A stretch of 64,000 bases of DNA from Prevotella sp. (GCA_016291085.1 JAEEVW010000001.1:1-64000); one strand, 5' to 3'; counted from the first letter of the stretch, positions 13,227 through 20,829 are shown. A program made the numbers and translations. The notes: generated from the letters alone by a model not told the origin.

Positions 13227-14816
13227 ATGAAGCGAATAGGTGTCATACTCCTGTTGCTGGCCTTCACCCTGGCTCCTTATGCGCAAAAAAAAGCAGCATC
13301 CAAGAAGCCGGCGGCGAAGAAAACTGCTGTTACCCAAACAAAAAAATCCGGTAGGTCCGGAAAATCCAGTAAGTCCGGGAAGTCAGGGAAGTCCTCACAG
13401 CCTACCGTGAAGTCTCTGCAGAATCAGCGACAGCAGATACAAAAGGAAATCCAAAAGCAGGAAACCCTTCTCCGTAACAACGAGAAGGATGTTAAGAAGC
13501 GCTTGCAGAATCTGATGGTGCTCAATACCGAGATTGAAGGCAAGCGTCGCACCATTGATACCATTCGCAAAGACATCACTCATCTCGATGTGGAGATAGA
13601 GATGCTGATGACCCAGCTGGAACAGTTGCAGGATGAACTGAACGAACGAAAGGCCAATTATGTCAAGTCGATGCGTTACATGCATCGTAACCGTTCTGCT
13701 ATCAGTCAGATGATGTTCATCTTCAGTGCCGATAACCTTGCTCAGATGTTCCGACGTATGCGTTTTATGCGTGAGTATGCCAATTACCAGCGGGCGCAGG
13801 GTGAAGAGGTAAAGGAGAAGCAGGAGGAAGTTAATCTGAAGTTCCAGTCGCTGAACGTTGCCCAAGAACACAAGCGTGACTTGCTGAACAAAGGAGAACA
13901 GGAGCGTCGCTCGTTGGAGGGTAAACAGACGGAACAGCAGAATGTGGTCAATACCTTAAAGAAAGAACAGAAGACCATTCAGAATATCATCGCCCAGCAG
14001 AAAAAGAAAGATGCTGCCCTCAATGCTCAGATTGATCGTTTGATAGCAGAGGAGGTGGCTCGACAAAAGGCTCGTGCTGCTGCCGAGGCCAAACGCCGTG
14101 CTGAGGCTGAGGCAGCGAAAAAACGTGCTGCTGAGCTGGCTCGTAAGAAAGCTGCCGCTGAAGCTGCTGCCCGTGAGAATGCTCGTCGTATCGCCGAAGC
14201 CAAAGCCAAAGAGGAGAAAGCAAAGCGTGAGGCTCAGGCGGCCAAGAATAAACAAGAACGTGAGGCTGCTGAGCGCAGGGCCCGCGAAGCTGAACAGCAC
14301 CGTTTGGAAACGGAGCGCAAGGCAGAGGCAGAGAATCGTGAACATGCCAAGGCCGTGGCTTCAGCCCGCAAGGAGGCTGACGAAGTCTTGAACATGCCCA
14401 CAGAGGATATGCGTATCAGCGGTAACTTCGAGAGCAATCGTGGACGCTTGCCTATTCCCATTACAGGACCATATCGTATTGTGAGCCATTATGGTCAGTA
14501 TAACGTAGAGGGCTTGCGTGGTGTGACACTTGACAACAAGGGTGTCAACATCCGTGGCGAGGCCGGTGCTCAGGCACGTAGCATCTTCGATGGCGAGGTC
14601 AGCGCCGTGTTCAGCTTCGGAGGCTCTATGGTGGTAATGGTCCGTCACGGCAGCTATATCTCCGTATATTGTAACCTTGCCAGCGTCAATGTACATCGTG
14701 GCCAGAAGGTTTCGACGCGTCAGTCATTGGGACGGGTAGGACAGGACAATATCCTCCAATTCCAGCTACGCCGTGAGACGACCAAGTTGAATCCTGAATC
14801 TTGGCTGGGAAGGTAA
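13227..14816 (+). CDS. EnvC-like murein hydrolase activator with degenerate LytM (M23) domain
   Basis: A 529-residue exported protein. After the signal peptide comes a low-complexity SGK-rich stretch encoded by six 9-base units (13347-13400). A long coiled coil follows (about residues 60-240), then an Ala/Arg/Glu-rich helix (about 270-385) and a C-terminal LytM fold. The M23 zinc ligands are gone: the HxxxD site reads NKGVN and the final HxH reads QFQLR. It is therefore probably not a peptidase but an activator of amidases at the division site, as for E. coli EnvC. The last gene of the dut operon. Confidence 0.85.
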   Translation: MKRIGVILLLLAFTLAPYAQKKAASKKPAAKKTAVTQTKKSGRSGKSSKSGKSGKSSQPTVKSLQNQRQQIQKEIQKQETLLRNNEKDVKKRLQNLMVLNTEIEGKRRTIDTIRKDITHLDVEIEMLMTQLEQLQDELNERKANYVKSMRYMHRNRSAISQMMFIFSADNLAQMFRRMRFMREYANYQRAQGEEVKEKQEEVNLKFQSLNVAQEHKRDLLNKGEQERRSLEGKQTEQQNVVNTLKKEQKTIQNIIAQQKKKDAALNAQIDRLIAEEVARQKARAAAEAKRRAEAEAAKKRAAELARKKAAAEAAARENARRIAEAKAKEEKAKREAQAAKNKQEREAAERRAREAEQHRLETERKAEAENREHAKAVASARKEADEVLNMPTEDMRISGNFESNRGRLPIPITGPYRIVSHYGQYNVEGLRGVTLDNKGVNIRGEAGAQARSIFDGEVSAVFSFGGSMVVMVRHGSYISVYCNLASVNVHRGQKVSTRQSLGRVGQDNILQFQLRRETTKLNPESWLGR

Positions 14817-14840
14817 TAATTCTTTGAAATATCGAAATGT

Positions 14841-14872
14841 CGTAATTCCGTTATATCGTAATTCCGTTATAA
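14841..14872. repeat. 16-base tandem repeat at the M20 gene stop
   Basis: Two copies of CGTAATTCCGTTATAW lie between the convergent EnvC-like and M20 genes. The M20 stop codon (minus strand TAA) is inside the second copy. A related TATCGTAATTTT sequence occurs just upstream of the M20 start. Confidence 0.6.
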
Positions 14873-15931
14873 CGATATCAACTCCACATAAGTGGCAATT
14901 GCTTGTTCAATCTCGCTGATGCAGATAAATTCATCGGCGGTATGACTGCGTGAACTCTCGCCGGGTCCTAACTTCATCGAGGGGAAAGGCATCAGTGCCT
15001 GGTCGCTCAGCGTAGGCGAACCGAAAGGCACCATACCCATCTTGATGCTTTTCTGTACGAGGGGATGCCCAACGGGGATGTGTGACGACGACAAGCGGAA
15101 CGAACGGGCCTTCAACTCACATTTCTTCATGTGTTTCTGCAGGAAGGCGAACAAGAATTCGTTCTGATAGTATTCGTTGGTACGTACATCAATCACGAAG
15201 TGACACTCGTCAGGGACGACATTATGTTGTGTACCACTGTTCAATACCGTTACCGTCATCTTTGTATAGCCCAATAGCATACTCTTTTTCTTAAAGCGGT
15301 AGTCGCGTAGCCATACCAAGTCATCCAATGCTTCGTAGATGGCATTGACGCCTTCCTCGCGGGCGGCATGACCGCTTTTTCCATAAGCCACTCCGTCAAT
15401 CACCATCAGTCCCTTTTCAGCAATGGCAGGCTGCATACCAGTTGGCTCCCCCACGATGGCTACATCAATCTTGGGCAACTCGGGCAAGGCTAACGAAAAA
15501 CCGCCAGCTCCGCTCACTTCCTCCTCACACGATGCCAGATACACTAAATTGTAATTTGTTCCGTGTGGCGCGATTTCGTCGCGCCATATCCTATACGTCT
15601 GCAACAAACTGACTAGGCCACCGCCACAGTCGTTGGCCCCAAGTCCATACAATCGATCACCCTCTACAACTGGCGTAAACGGGTCTCGGGTCCAAGTACT
15701 CACGGGTTTTACGGTGTCAATGTGGGCGTTTAACAGAAGCGTCGGCTTTTCAGGGTCCAACGTTTCGCATACTAGAATATTGTTGCCGATACGTCTTGCG
15801 GGCAGGCCGCATTTCTCGATGAAATCGGCTAAAATGTCTGCGGCAGCACTTTCTTCGCGGCTCACAGAGGGCGTTGCTATCAGTCTTTTTAGCAACTCGA
15901 CGGCTTCGGTAGTGTATTGATAAATTTCCAT
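14867..15931 (-). CDS. M20 family metallo-deacylase, acetyl/succinyl-ornithine deacetylase-like
   Basis: A 354-residue cytoplasmic dizinc amidohydrolase. Metal-site motifs are visible: LLLNAHIDTVKP, GLGANDCGGGL, ASCEEEVSGAGG with the catalytic EE pair, IVGEPTG, and the late SHTADEF histidine. The dimerisation domain sits between about residues 165 and 265. The family splits N-acyl amino acids. In Bacteroidetes this subfamily serves arginine synthesis (ArgE-like), but no arg genes are beside it. The start was taken at MEIYQYTTEAVELLK. An upstream in-frame ATG at 15979 would add 16 residues encoded by repeat sequence. Confidence 0.8.
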   Translation of the reverse strand: MEIYQYTTEAVELLKRLIATPSVSREESAAADILADFIEKCGLPARRIGNNILVCETLDPEKPTLLLNAHIDTVKPVSTWTRDPFTPVVEGDRLYGLGANDCGGGLVSLLQTYRIWRDEIAPHGTNYNLVYLASCEEEVSGAGGFSLALPELPKIDVAIVGEPTGMQPAIAEKGLMVIDGVAYGKSGHAAREEGVNAIYEALDDLVWLRDYRFKKKSMLLGYTKMTVTVLNSGTQHNVVPDECHFVIDVRTNEYYQNEFLFAFLQKHMKKCELKARSFRLSSSHIPVGHPLVQKSIKMGMVPFGSPTLSDQALMPFPSMKLGPGESSRSHTADEFICISEIEQAIATYVELISL

Positions 15932-15949
15932 AATATCGTAATTTTGCCA

Positions 15950-15957
15950 CAAAATTA
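15950..15957 (-). promoter_or_regulatory. Possible -7 box for the M20 gene
   Basis: On the minus strand TAATTTTG fits TAnnTTTG and lies 18 bases before the chosen ATG. No clear -33 TTTG was found at the usual distance. Confidence 0.35.
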
Positions 15958-15963
15958 CGAATA

Positions 15964-15991
15964 ATTTCTCATTTCTCATTTCTCATTTCTA
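15964..15991. repeat. 7-base repeat array in the M20/acyl-CoA ligase spacer
   Basis: Four units of ATTTCTC/ATTTCTA followed by a T run, ending 10 bases before the -7 box at 16002. Confidence 0.7.
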
Positions 15992-16001
15992 ATTTTTTTA
16001 T

Positions 16002-16009
16002 TACCTTTG
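16002..16009 (+). promoter_or_regulatory. -7 box for the acyl-CoA ligase gene
   Basis: TACCTTTG precedes GCACC, the same core as before dut, with a 7-base repeat array in the -33 position. A purine-rich AGGAGA at 16025-16030 acts as ribosome binding site. Confidence 0.65.
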
Positions 16010-16035
16010 CACCTAATTAATAATAGGAGATGTTT

Positions 16036-17844
16036 ATGCAGACGAATTATCACATGTCAGTGCTGGTGCACGAACAGGCCAAGAAGTATGGTGACCGCGA
16101 GATGCTGATCTATCAGGATTTCGGTGGAAAAGAATGGAAATCACTGTCCTGGAATCAGGTCTCTCAGACTGTTAAACAGGTGTCGAATGCCTTGCTGAAC
16201 CTGGGTGTGAAGGTACAGGAGAACATTGGTATTTTCTCGCAGAATTCGGTTCAGTATATTGAGTGCGACTTCGGTGCCTGGGGCATTCGTGCAGTGACCA
16301 TTCCCTTCTATGCCACCAGTTCGGAGCAGCAGATTCAGTTTATGGTCAACGACGCCAAGATACGCTATCTTTTCGTTGGTGAACAGGATCAGTACGACAA
16401 GGCGCGTCGCATCTTCTCGCTCTGTCCTACATTGGAACGCATCATCGTTTTCGACCCAATGGTGCACATCTCTACACATGATCCTAATGCCGTCTATTTC
16501 AGTGATTTCCTGAAATTGGGCGAGAATCTCCCTCGTCAAATTGAAGTTGACAAACTGCAACAGGAAGCCACGAATGATGATATCGCAAACATTCTCTATA
16601 CCAGTGGTACGACAGGTGACTCGAAGGGTGTCATCCTGACGCACGGACAGTTCCATGCCGCTATGGTGGCAAACAGCAAATGTGTACCTGTCAACGAAGA
16701 CGACCGCATCATGAACTTCTTGCCCTATACACATATCTTCGAACGTGGATGGGCTATCCTGTGTATGTATGCCGGAGCACGTATGATTGTCAACACCCAT
16801 CCTCAGGAGGTACAGCAGTCCATGCGCGACACACATCCCACCTGTATGTCGGCCGTTCCTCGTTTTTGGGAGAAGGTCTATATGGGTGTGATGGACAAGA
16901 TTGAGCATTCCAGTGCCGTTCAGCGTAAACTGTTTTTGCATGCTCTCAATGTAGGTCGTCGTCATAACATCGAGTATCTTAGCAAGGGGAAGAAACCACC
17001 CGTGGCACTTCATTTGGAGTATGAGATGCTGAACCGTACCGTCTTCTTGTTGGTTCGTAAGGAACTGGGTCTGGAGAATGCCCATTTCTTCCCCACGGCA
17101 GGTGCTGCTGTATCGGCGCATGTGGAAGAATTCGTCCATTCCATCGGCATCAATATGGTCGTAGGATATGGCTTGACGGAGTCATTGGCCACCGTATCGT
17201 GCAACCATCTGGGTAAGCCTTATACTGTTGGATCGGTGGGCATCCCCATCGAGGGCATCGACATCAAGGTCAGTGAAGATGGTGAGATTCTGTTGAAGGG
17301 TCCGACGATTACCATAGGCTACTACAACCGTGAGGACCTGACGAAGCAGGCCTTTACCGAAGATGGCTATTTCCGTACGGGAGATGCTGGTTATCTGAAA
17401 GATGGTGAATTGTTCTTGACAGAACGCATCAAGGACCTCTTCAAGACATCGAACGGTAAGTATATTGCACCACAGATGATTGAGTCGAAGCTGCTCGTCG
17501 ATAAGTTCATCGACCAGATAGCAGTGATAGCCGACGAGCGTAAATTCGTCTCGGCACTCATCATTCCTGTGTACTCATTGCTTGAGGAATATGCCCGCGA
17601 CCACAACATCGCGTTTAAAACCCGTGAAGACCTTTGTGCCGATCCGGAAATCATGCAGATGATGAAGGAGCGCATCGATACCCTCCAGCAGCAGCTGGCC
17701 CATTACGAACAAGTGAAGCGCTTCACCCTGCTACCCCATCACCTCTCGATGGAGAAGGGTGAACTGACCAATACGCTCAAAATCCGCCGCCGCGTATTAA
17801 ATGAAAATTATAAAAAGGAGATAGAGGCGATGTATGCGGAGTGA
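16036..17844 (+). CDS. Long-chain fatty acid--CoA ligase (AMP-forming)
   Basis: A 602-residue adenylate-forming enzyme that activates fatty acids to acyl-CoA. Motifs: P-loop-like YTSGTTGDSKGV (about residue 190), GYGLTES, and the YFRTGDAGYLKDGELFLTERIKDLFKTSNGKYI hinge region with the catalytic lysine nearby. The ATG at 16036 is preferred over 16030, because the AGGAGA site ends at 16030 and would leave no spacing to the earlier ATG. It is the only gene between its promoter and the four-helix-bundle gene. It may feed acyl chains into lipid remodelling or degradation. Confidence 0.9.
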   Translation: MQTNYHMSVLVHEQAKKYGDREMLIYQDFGGKEWKSLSWNQVSQTVKQVSNALLNLGVKVQENIGIFSQNSVQYIECDFGAWGIRAVTIPFYATSSEQQIQFMVNDAKIRYLFVGEQDQYDKARRIFSLCPTLERIIVFDPMVHISTHDPNAVYFSDFLKLGENLPRQIEVDKLQQEATNDDIANILYTSGTTGDSKGVILTHGQFHAAMVANSKCVPVNEDDRIMNFLPYTHIFERGWAILCMYAGARMIVNTHPQEVQQSMRDTHPTCMSAVPRFWEKVYMGVMDKIEHSSAVQRKLFLHALNVGRRHNIEYLSKGKKPPVALHLEYEMLNRTVFLLVRKELGLENAHFFPTAGAAVSAHVEEFVHSIGINMVVGYGLTESLATVSCNHLGKPYTVGSVGIPIEGIDIKVSEDGEILLKGPTITIGYYNREDLTKQAFTEDGYFRTGDAGYLKDGELFLTERIKDLFKTSNGKYIAPQMIESKLLVDKFIDQIAVIADERKFVSALIIPVYSLLEEYARDHNIAFKTREDLCADPEIMQMMKERIDTLQQQLAHYEQVKRFTLLPHHLSMEKGELTNTLKIRRRVLNENYKKEIEAMYAE

Positions 17845-17849
17845 CTTTT

Positions 17850-17890
17850 AAATTAGAAATTAGGAATTAGAAATTAGAAATTATGATTAC
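17850..17890. repeat. Left inverted array of the first four-helix-bundle unit
   Basis: Five 7-base units (AAATTAG/GAATTAG type) end in ATGATTAC. The arm is the reverse complement of 18282-18321 with about three mismatches in 40 bases. Confidence 0.8.
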
Positions 17891-17896
17891 CTGATT

Positions 17897-18268
17897 ATGT
17901 TAGAAAGGCGCGAAAACATCATCGTTGAGAAGTCTGAACAGTTTGCTGATAGGATAGTGAAGATGCACAAATATTTGTCAAGCAAAAGAGCCGGAAATTC
18001 AGACATGCTCAAACAGATAGTGCGTAGCGGTACCAGTATAGGTGCAAATGTCTCGGAGAGTAAATTTGCTCAGAGTGAGGCTGACTTTCTAACAAAGATG
18101 ACGATATCACTTAAAGAAGCAAATGAAACTAAATTTTGGATTAAACGCTTGTATGCAGGCGGATATCTGACAGAGAAAGAATTTGATTCTATCATCAAAG
18201 ACAACGAAGAGATAATAAGTATATTAGTAAAAATAACAGAAACAATGAAAAGGAAACTACGGAAATAA
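17897..18268 (+). CDS. Four-helix-bundle protein, 23S rRNA intervening-sequence (IVP) family
   Basis: A 123-residue all-helical protein with the family core IVRSGTSIGANVSESKFAQSEADFLTKMTISLKEANET. This is the fold of proteins encoded in 23S rRNA intervening sequences and of DGR accessory Avd proteins. Function is unknown, and a basic nucleic-acid-binding surface is plausible. It stands alone between the acyl-CoA ligase and prfB and is enclosed by inverted arrays of 7-base repeats (17850-17890 and 18282-18321). No reverse transcriptase, template repeat or rRNA gene is nearby. A second member lies at 19488. Confidence 0.88.
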   Translation: MLERRENIIVEKSEQFADRIVKMHKYLSSKRAGNSDMLKQIVRSGTSIGANVSESKFAQSEADFLTKMTISLKEANETKFWIKRLYAGGYLTEKEFDSIIKDNEEIISILVKITETMKRKLRK

Positions 18269-18281
18269 TGGGATTTTAGAA

Positions 18282-18321
18282 GTAATCATAATTTCTAATT
18301 CCTAATTTCTAATTCCTAATT
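18282..18321. repeat. Right inverted array of the first four-helix-bundle unit
   Basis: It begins GTAATCAT and continues with four units alternating AATTTCT and AATTCCT. It mirrors 17850-17890 and ends 6 bases before the prfB ATG. Confidence 0.8.
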
Positions 18322-18327
18322 AAAAGA

Positions 18328-19452
18328 ATGATAACACAAGATCAACTGAAAGACGTTCTGGATCGTGCTGATAAGTTGAAGCACTACCTGAAGATAGACC
18401 AGAAGCAGATGGAGTACGAGGAGGAGGATCTTCGTACGCAGGCTCCTGATTTCTGGGAGGACCAGAAGCGCGCTGAAGAGCAGATGAAGAAGGTGAAAGC
18501 CATCAAGAAATGGCTCGATGGCTACCAGGCTGTTCGCACTGCTGCCGACGAGCTCCAACTGGCTTTTGATTTCTATAAGGAAGAGATGGTGACCGAAGAC
18601 GAGGTTGACCACAACTATCAAGCCGCTCTCAGCTTGATAGAAGACCTGGAGCTGAAAAACATGCTCCGTCAGAAGGAAGACCCCATGGATGCTGTGTTGA
18701 AGATCAATTCTGGTGCAGGTGGTACCGAGGCTCAGGACTGGGCCCAGATGCTGATGCGTATGTATCAGCGTTGGGCTGAGGCGCACGACTATAAGGTGTC
18801 TATTGCTAACCTGCAGGACGGCGACGAGGCGGGCATCAAGAGTGTCACCATGCAGATTGAGGGTGGCGAGTTTGCCTATGGCTACCTGAAAAGCGAAAAC
18901 GGTGTTCACCGCTTGGTTCGTGTGTCACCTTATAATGCCCAAGGTAAGCGTATGACGTCGTTTGCTTCCGTATTCGTTTCCCCGCTGGTCGACGATACCA
19001 TTGAAGTGTATGTCGACCCTGCCAAGCTGTCGTGGGATACTTTCCGCAGCTCGGGTGCTGGCGGTCAGAACGTCAACAAGGTGGAGTCGGGTGTGCGACT
19101 GCGCTATTGGTATACCGACCCTGATACGGGCGAGGAAGAGGAAATCCTCATCGAGAATACCGAGACCCGTGACCAGCCGAAGAACAAGGAACGTGCCATG
19201 GCCCTGTTGCGCTCGCAACTCTACGACCGTGCCATGCAGAAACGCTTGGAGGCTCAGGCCAAGATTGAGGCGGGCAAGAAAAAGATTGAGTGGGGCAGTC
19301 AGATTCGTTCCTATGTCTTCGACGACCGTCGTGTCAAGGACCACCGCACCAACTACCAGACCTCTGATGTGGATGGTGTCATGGATGGCAAAATCGACGA
19401 GTTCATCAAGGCATACCTGATGGAGTTTGGAATGGAGAATGTGGAATGTTGA
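18328..19452 (+). CDS. prfB: Peptide chain release factor 2
   Basis: A 374-residue class I release factor that reads UGA/UAA and triggers peptidyl-tRNA hydrolysis. The catalytic GGQ is at residues 245-247 (SSGAGGQNVNKVES). The stop-codon recognition tripeptide position reads S200-P201-Y202 (VRVSPYNAQGKRMTSF) where E. coli has SPF. The gene is one uninterrupted frame, with no in-frame UGA near codon 25, so the programmed +1 frameshift used by many prfB genes is absent. The last residues (MENVEC) and the stop codon are encoded by a 7-base repeat array (19431-19458). Confidence 0.96.
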   Translation: MITQDQLKDVLDRADKLKHYLKIDQKQMEYEEEDLRTQAPDFWEDQKRAEEQMKKVKAIKKWLDGYQAVRTAADELQLAFDFYKEEMVTEDEVDHNYQAALSLIEDLELKNMLRQKEDPMDAVLKINSGAGGTEAQDWAQMLMRMYQRWAEAHDYKVSIANLQDGDEAGIKSVTMQIEGGEFAYGYLKSENGVHRLVRVSPYNAQGKRMTSFASVFVSPLVDDTIEVYVDPAKLSWDTFRSSGAGGQNVNKVESGVRLRYWYTDPDTGEEEEILIENTETRDQPKNKERAMALLRSQLYDRAMQKRLEAQAKIEAGKKKIEWGSQIRSYVFDDRRVKDHRTNYQTSDVDGVMDGKIDEFIKAYLMEFGMENVEC

Positions 19453-19458
19453 ATGATT
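19431..19458. repeat. 7-base repeat array across the prfB stop codon
   Basis: Units AATGGAG, AATGTGG, AATGTTG and AATGATT. The prfB TGA (19450-19452) spans the third and fourth units. TGTTGAATGAT (19447-19457) is repeated inverted at 19891-19901. A 7-bp hairpin, ATTGCGC-AC-GCGCAAT, follows at 19456-19471. Confidence 0.75.
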
Positions 19459-19487
19459 GCGCACGCGCAATGTTTGAATGAAGAGTG

Positions 19488-19868
19488 ATGAGTGATTTTG
19501 GCAAAATAATGGAAGATAAGTGCATGAATTTCGCAATTCGCATAACGAATTTATGTCGTTTCCTTATTGACGAAAAGCATGAGCACAAGATATCTGATCA
19601 ATTATTCCGTAGTGGTACGAGTATTGGTGCTAATATGGCAGAGGCACAATGTGCTATTAGTAAGAAGGACTTTGCTGCAAAAGTGTATATCTCATTAAAA
19701 GAATGCAATGAAACCCTCTTTTGGCTAACTTTATTAAGAAAAACAGGTTCCTTGGATTCCAAACAATATCAATCAATATATGATGATTGTGAAGAATTAA
19801 AACGTCTTTTAGTTTCGATAACGAAAACATCAAAATATAATTTAGATAACGAAATAATTAATAATTAA
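19488..19868 (+). CDS. Four-helix-bundle protein, second IVP-family copy
   Basis: A 126-residue helical protein with the same core as the copy at 17897 (LFRSGTSIGANMAEAQCAISKKDFAAKVYISLKECNETLFWL). The two are clearly diverged paralogues rather than a recent duplicate. The ATG at 19488 is chosen. A GTG at 19485 adds one residue, and a later ATG at 19509 is possible. Its flanks differ from the first copy in repeat sequence but not in plan. Each side has an outward array of 7-base units and an inward short hairpin (19456-19471 and 19878-19892). Role unknown. Confidence 0.86.
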   Translation: MSDFGKIMEDKCMNFAIRITNLCRFLIDEKHEHKISDQLFRSGTSIGANMAEAQCAISKKDFAAKVYISLKECNETLFWLTLLRKTGSLDSKQYQSIYDDCEELKRLLVSITKTSKYNLDNEIINN

Positions 19869-19877
19869 TCATTGATA

Positions 19878-19924
19878 ATCGGCTTTGCCGATCATTCAAC
19901 AATCAACATTCAAAATTCAACATT
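19878..19924. repeat. Right hairpin and inverted 7-base array of the second four-helix-bundle unit
   Basis: Hairpin ATCGGC-TTT-GCCGAT at 19878-19892 is followed by units ATCATTC, AACAATC, AACATTC and AAAATTC, ending in AACATT directly before the next ATG. Confidence 0.75.
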
Positions 19925-20065
19925 ATGAAAAAGAGTAATGCAAAGCGTGAAGCTTACGCTAAGAAACAGGAAGAACAAGGTAAGAAAGTTGTCACATGGA
20001 TTTTTGGCGGACTCATCATTCTGGCCATTATCTATCTGATTTGGACGTTTACCATGATGGCGTAA
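19925..20065 (+). CDS. Small single-pass membrane protein
   Basis: A 46-residue protein. A highly basic N terminus (MKKSNAKREAYAKKQEEQGKK) is followed by one hydrophobic segment of about 20 residues (VVTWIFGGLIILAIIYLIW), with the N terminus expected in the cytoplasm. It starts right after the repeat array and ends 6 bases before the CYTH gene, so the two are probably co-transcribed. No named family recognised. The strong coding pattern and spacing support a real gene. Confidence 0.7.
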   Translation: MKKSNAKREAYAKKQEEQGKKVVTWIFGGLIILAIIYLIWTFTMMA

Positions 20066-20071
20066 AAGCTT

Positions 20072-20557
20072 ATGGCTCAAGAAATTGAACGCAAATTCCT
20101 CGTGCTTGACGATTCTTTCAAGCACGAGGCTTTTTCAAGTTATCACATCCGTCAGGGCTATATCTGTAGTGAGCGGGGGCGCACCGTACGTATCCGAATT
20201 CGTGACAATCAGGCCTTTATCACCATCAAGGGTCCCAGTCTCGATGGTGGCCTGTCGCGTTATGAATTCGAACAGGAGATTCCCTTTGCCGATGCAGAAC
20301 AATTGATGACACTCTGTGACCCAGGCATTATCGACAAGACGCGCTGGCTGGTCAAAAGCGGCGAACACACCTTCGAAGTCGATGAGTTTCATGGTGAAAA
20401 TGCACCACTTGTCATGGCGGAGGTGGAGTTAAAATCTACCATAGACGAGCCAAAAATTCCCCATTTCATCGGAAAAGAGGTTACTGGTGACCGCCGCTAT
20501 TATAATTCCCAGCTACGTCGGTATCCTTATTCCTCTTGGGTAGAAAATCAAGAGTGA
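20072..20557 (+). CDS. CYTH-domain protein, probable inorganic triphosphatase
   Basis: A 161-residue protein with the diagnostic EIERKFLV at residues 4-11 and the charged strands of the triphosphate tunnel fold: TVRIRIRDNQAFITIKG, SRYEFEQEIP, WLVKSGEHTFEVDEFHG and VMAEVELKS. The family binds triphosphate and divalent metal inside a beta tunnel. Bacterial short forms mostly hydrolyse inorganic triphosphate. It is downstream of prfB and the small membrane protein and ends before a terminator. Confidence 0.88.
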   Translation: MAQEIERKFLVLDDSFKHEAFSSYHIRQGYICSERGRTVRIRIRDNQAFITIKGPSLDGGLSRYEFEQEIPFADAEQLMTLCDPGIIDKTRWLVKSGEHTFEVDEFHGENAPLVMAEVELKSTIDEPKIPHFIGKEVTGDRRYYNSQLRRYPYSSWVENQE

Positions 20558-20595
20558 TTACCTCTCTATTAACCTCCTCACATGAACCGCACGGT

Positions 20596-20683
20596 AAATC
20601 GGAGGTAAATCGGAGGTAAATCGGAGGTAAGTCGGAGGTAAGTCGGAGGTAACCCTGACTTAACCTTGACTTAACCCTGAGCT
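20596..20683. repeat. 11-base minisatellite, eight units
   Basis: Five units of AARTCGGAGGT are followed without a phase break by three of AACCYTGASYT. The last units form the left side of the terminator hairpin at 20663. Confidence 0.85.
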
Positions 20684-20700
20684 ATGTCAAGGTGTTTTTT
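20663..20700 (+). terminator. Rho-independent terminator after the CYTH gene
   Basis: Stem ACCTTGAC/GTCAAGGT (20663-20670 with 20686-20693), a 15-base loop, then a run of six T at 20695-20700. Confidence 0.6.
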
Positions 20701-20794
20701 CTTACAATTTAGCCTTTTTTAATCTTTTATATCCGTTTTTTCTCGATACGGCTCTTGATTTAAATCAAGAAATTAAGCAATTTTATAAATTAAT

Positions 20795-20802
20795 GGGGGG
20801 GG
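20795..20802. promoter_or_regulatory. G8 homopolymer upstream of the fimbrial promoter
   Basis: Eight consecutive G lie 27 bases upstream of the -7 box, close to the expected -33 region. Length changes here would alter promoter spacing, a known route to phase variation of surface structures. That it acts so here is inference. Confidence 0.5.
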
Positions 20803-20829
20803 TAGTGTGGAAGAATGTAGTAATATTCC

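Noticed and set aside
12432..13337. 301-codon minus-strand frame opposite the DUF4292 gene
   Set aside because: Composition and lack of motifs mark it as the antisense shadow of a well-supported gene.
13227..14816. M23 metallopeptidase call for the EnvC-like gene
   Set aside because: Zinc ligands are replaced, so it is unlikely to be an active peptidase.
17897..19868. Four-helix-bundle genes considered as Avd of a diversity-generating retroelement
   Set aside because: No reverse transcriptase, template repeat or variable repeat in the window.
20596..20683. Tandem 11-base units considered as a CRISPR array
   Set aside because: Units are adjacent with no spacers, and there are no cas genes.
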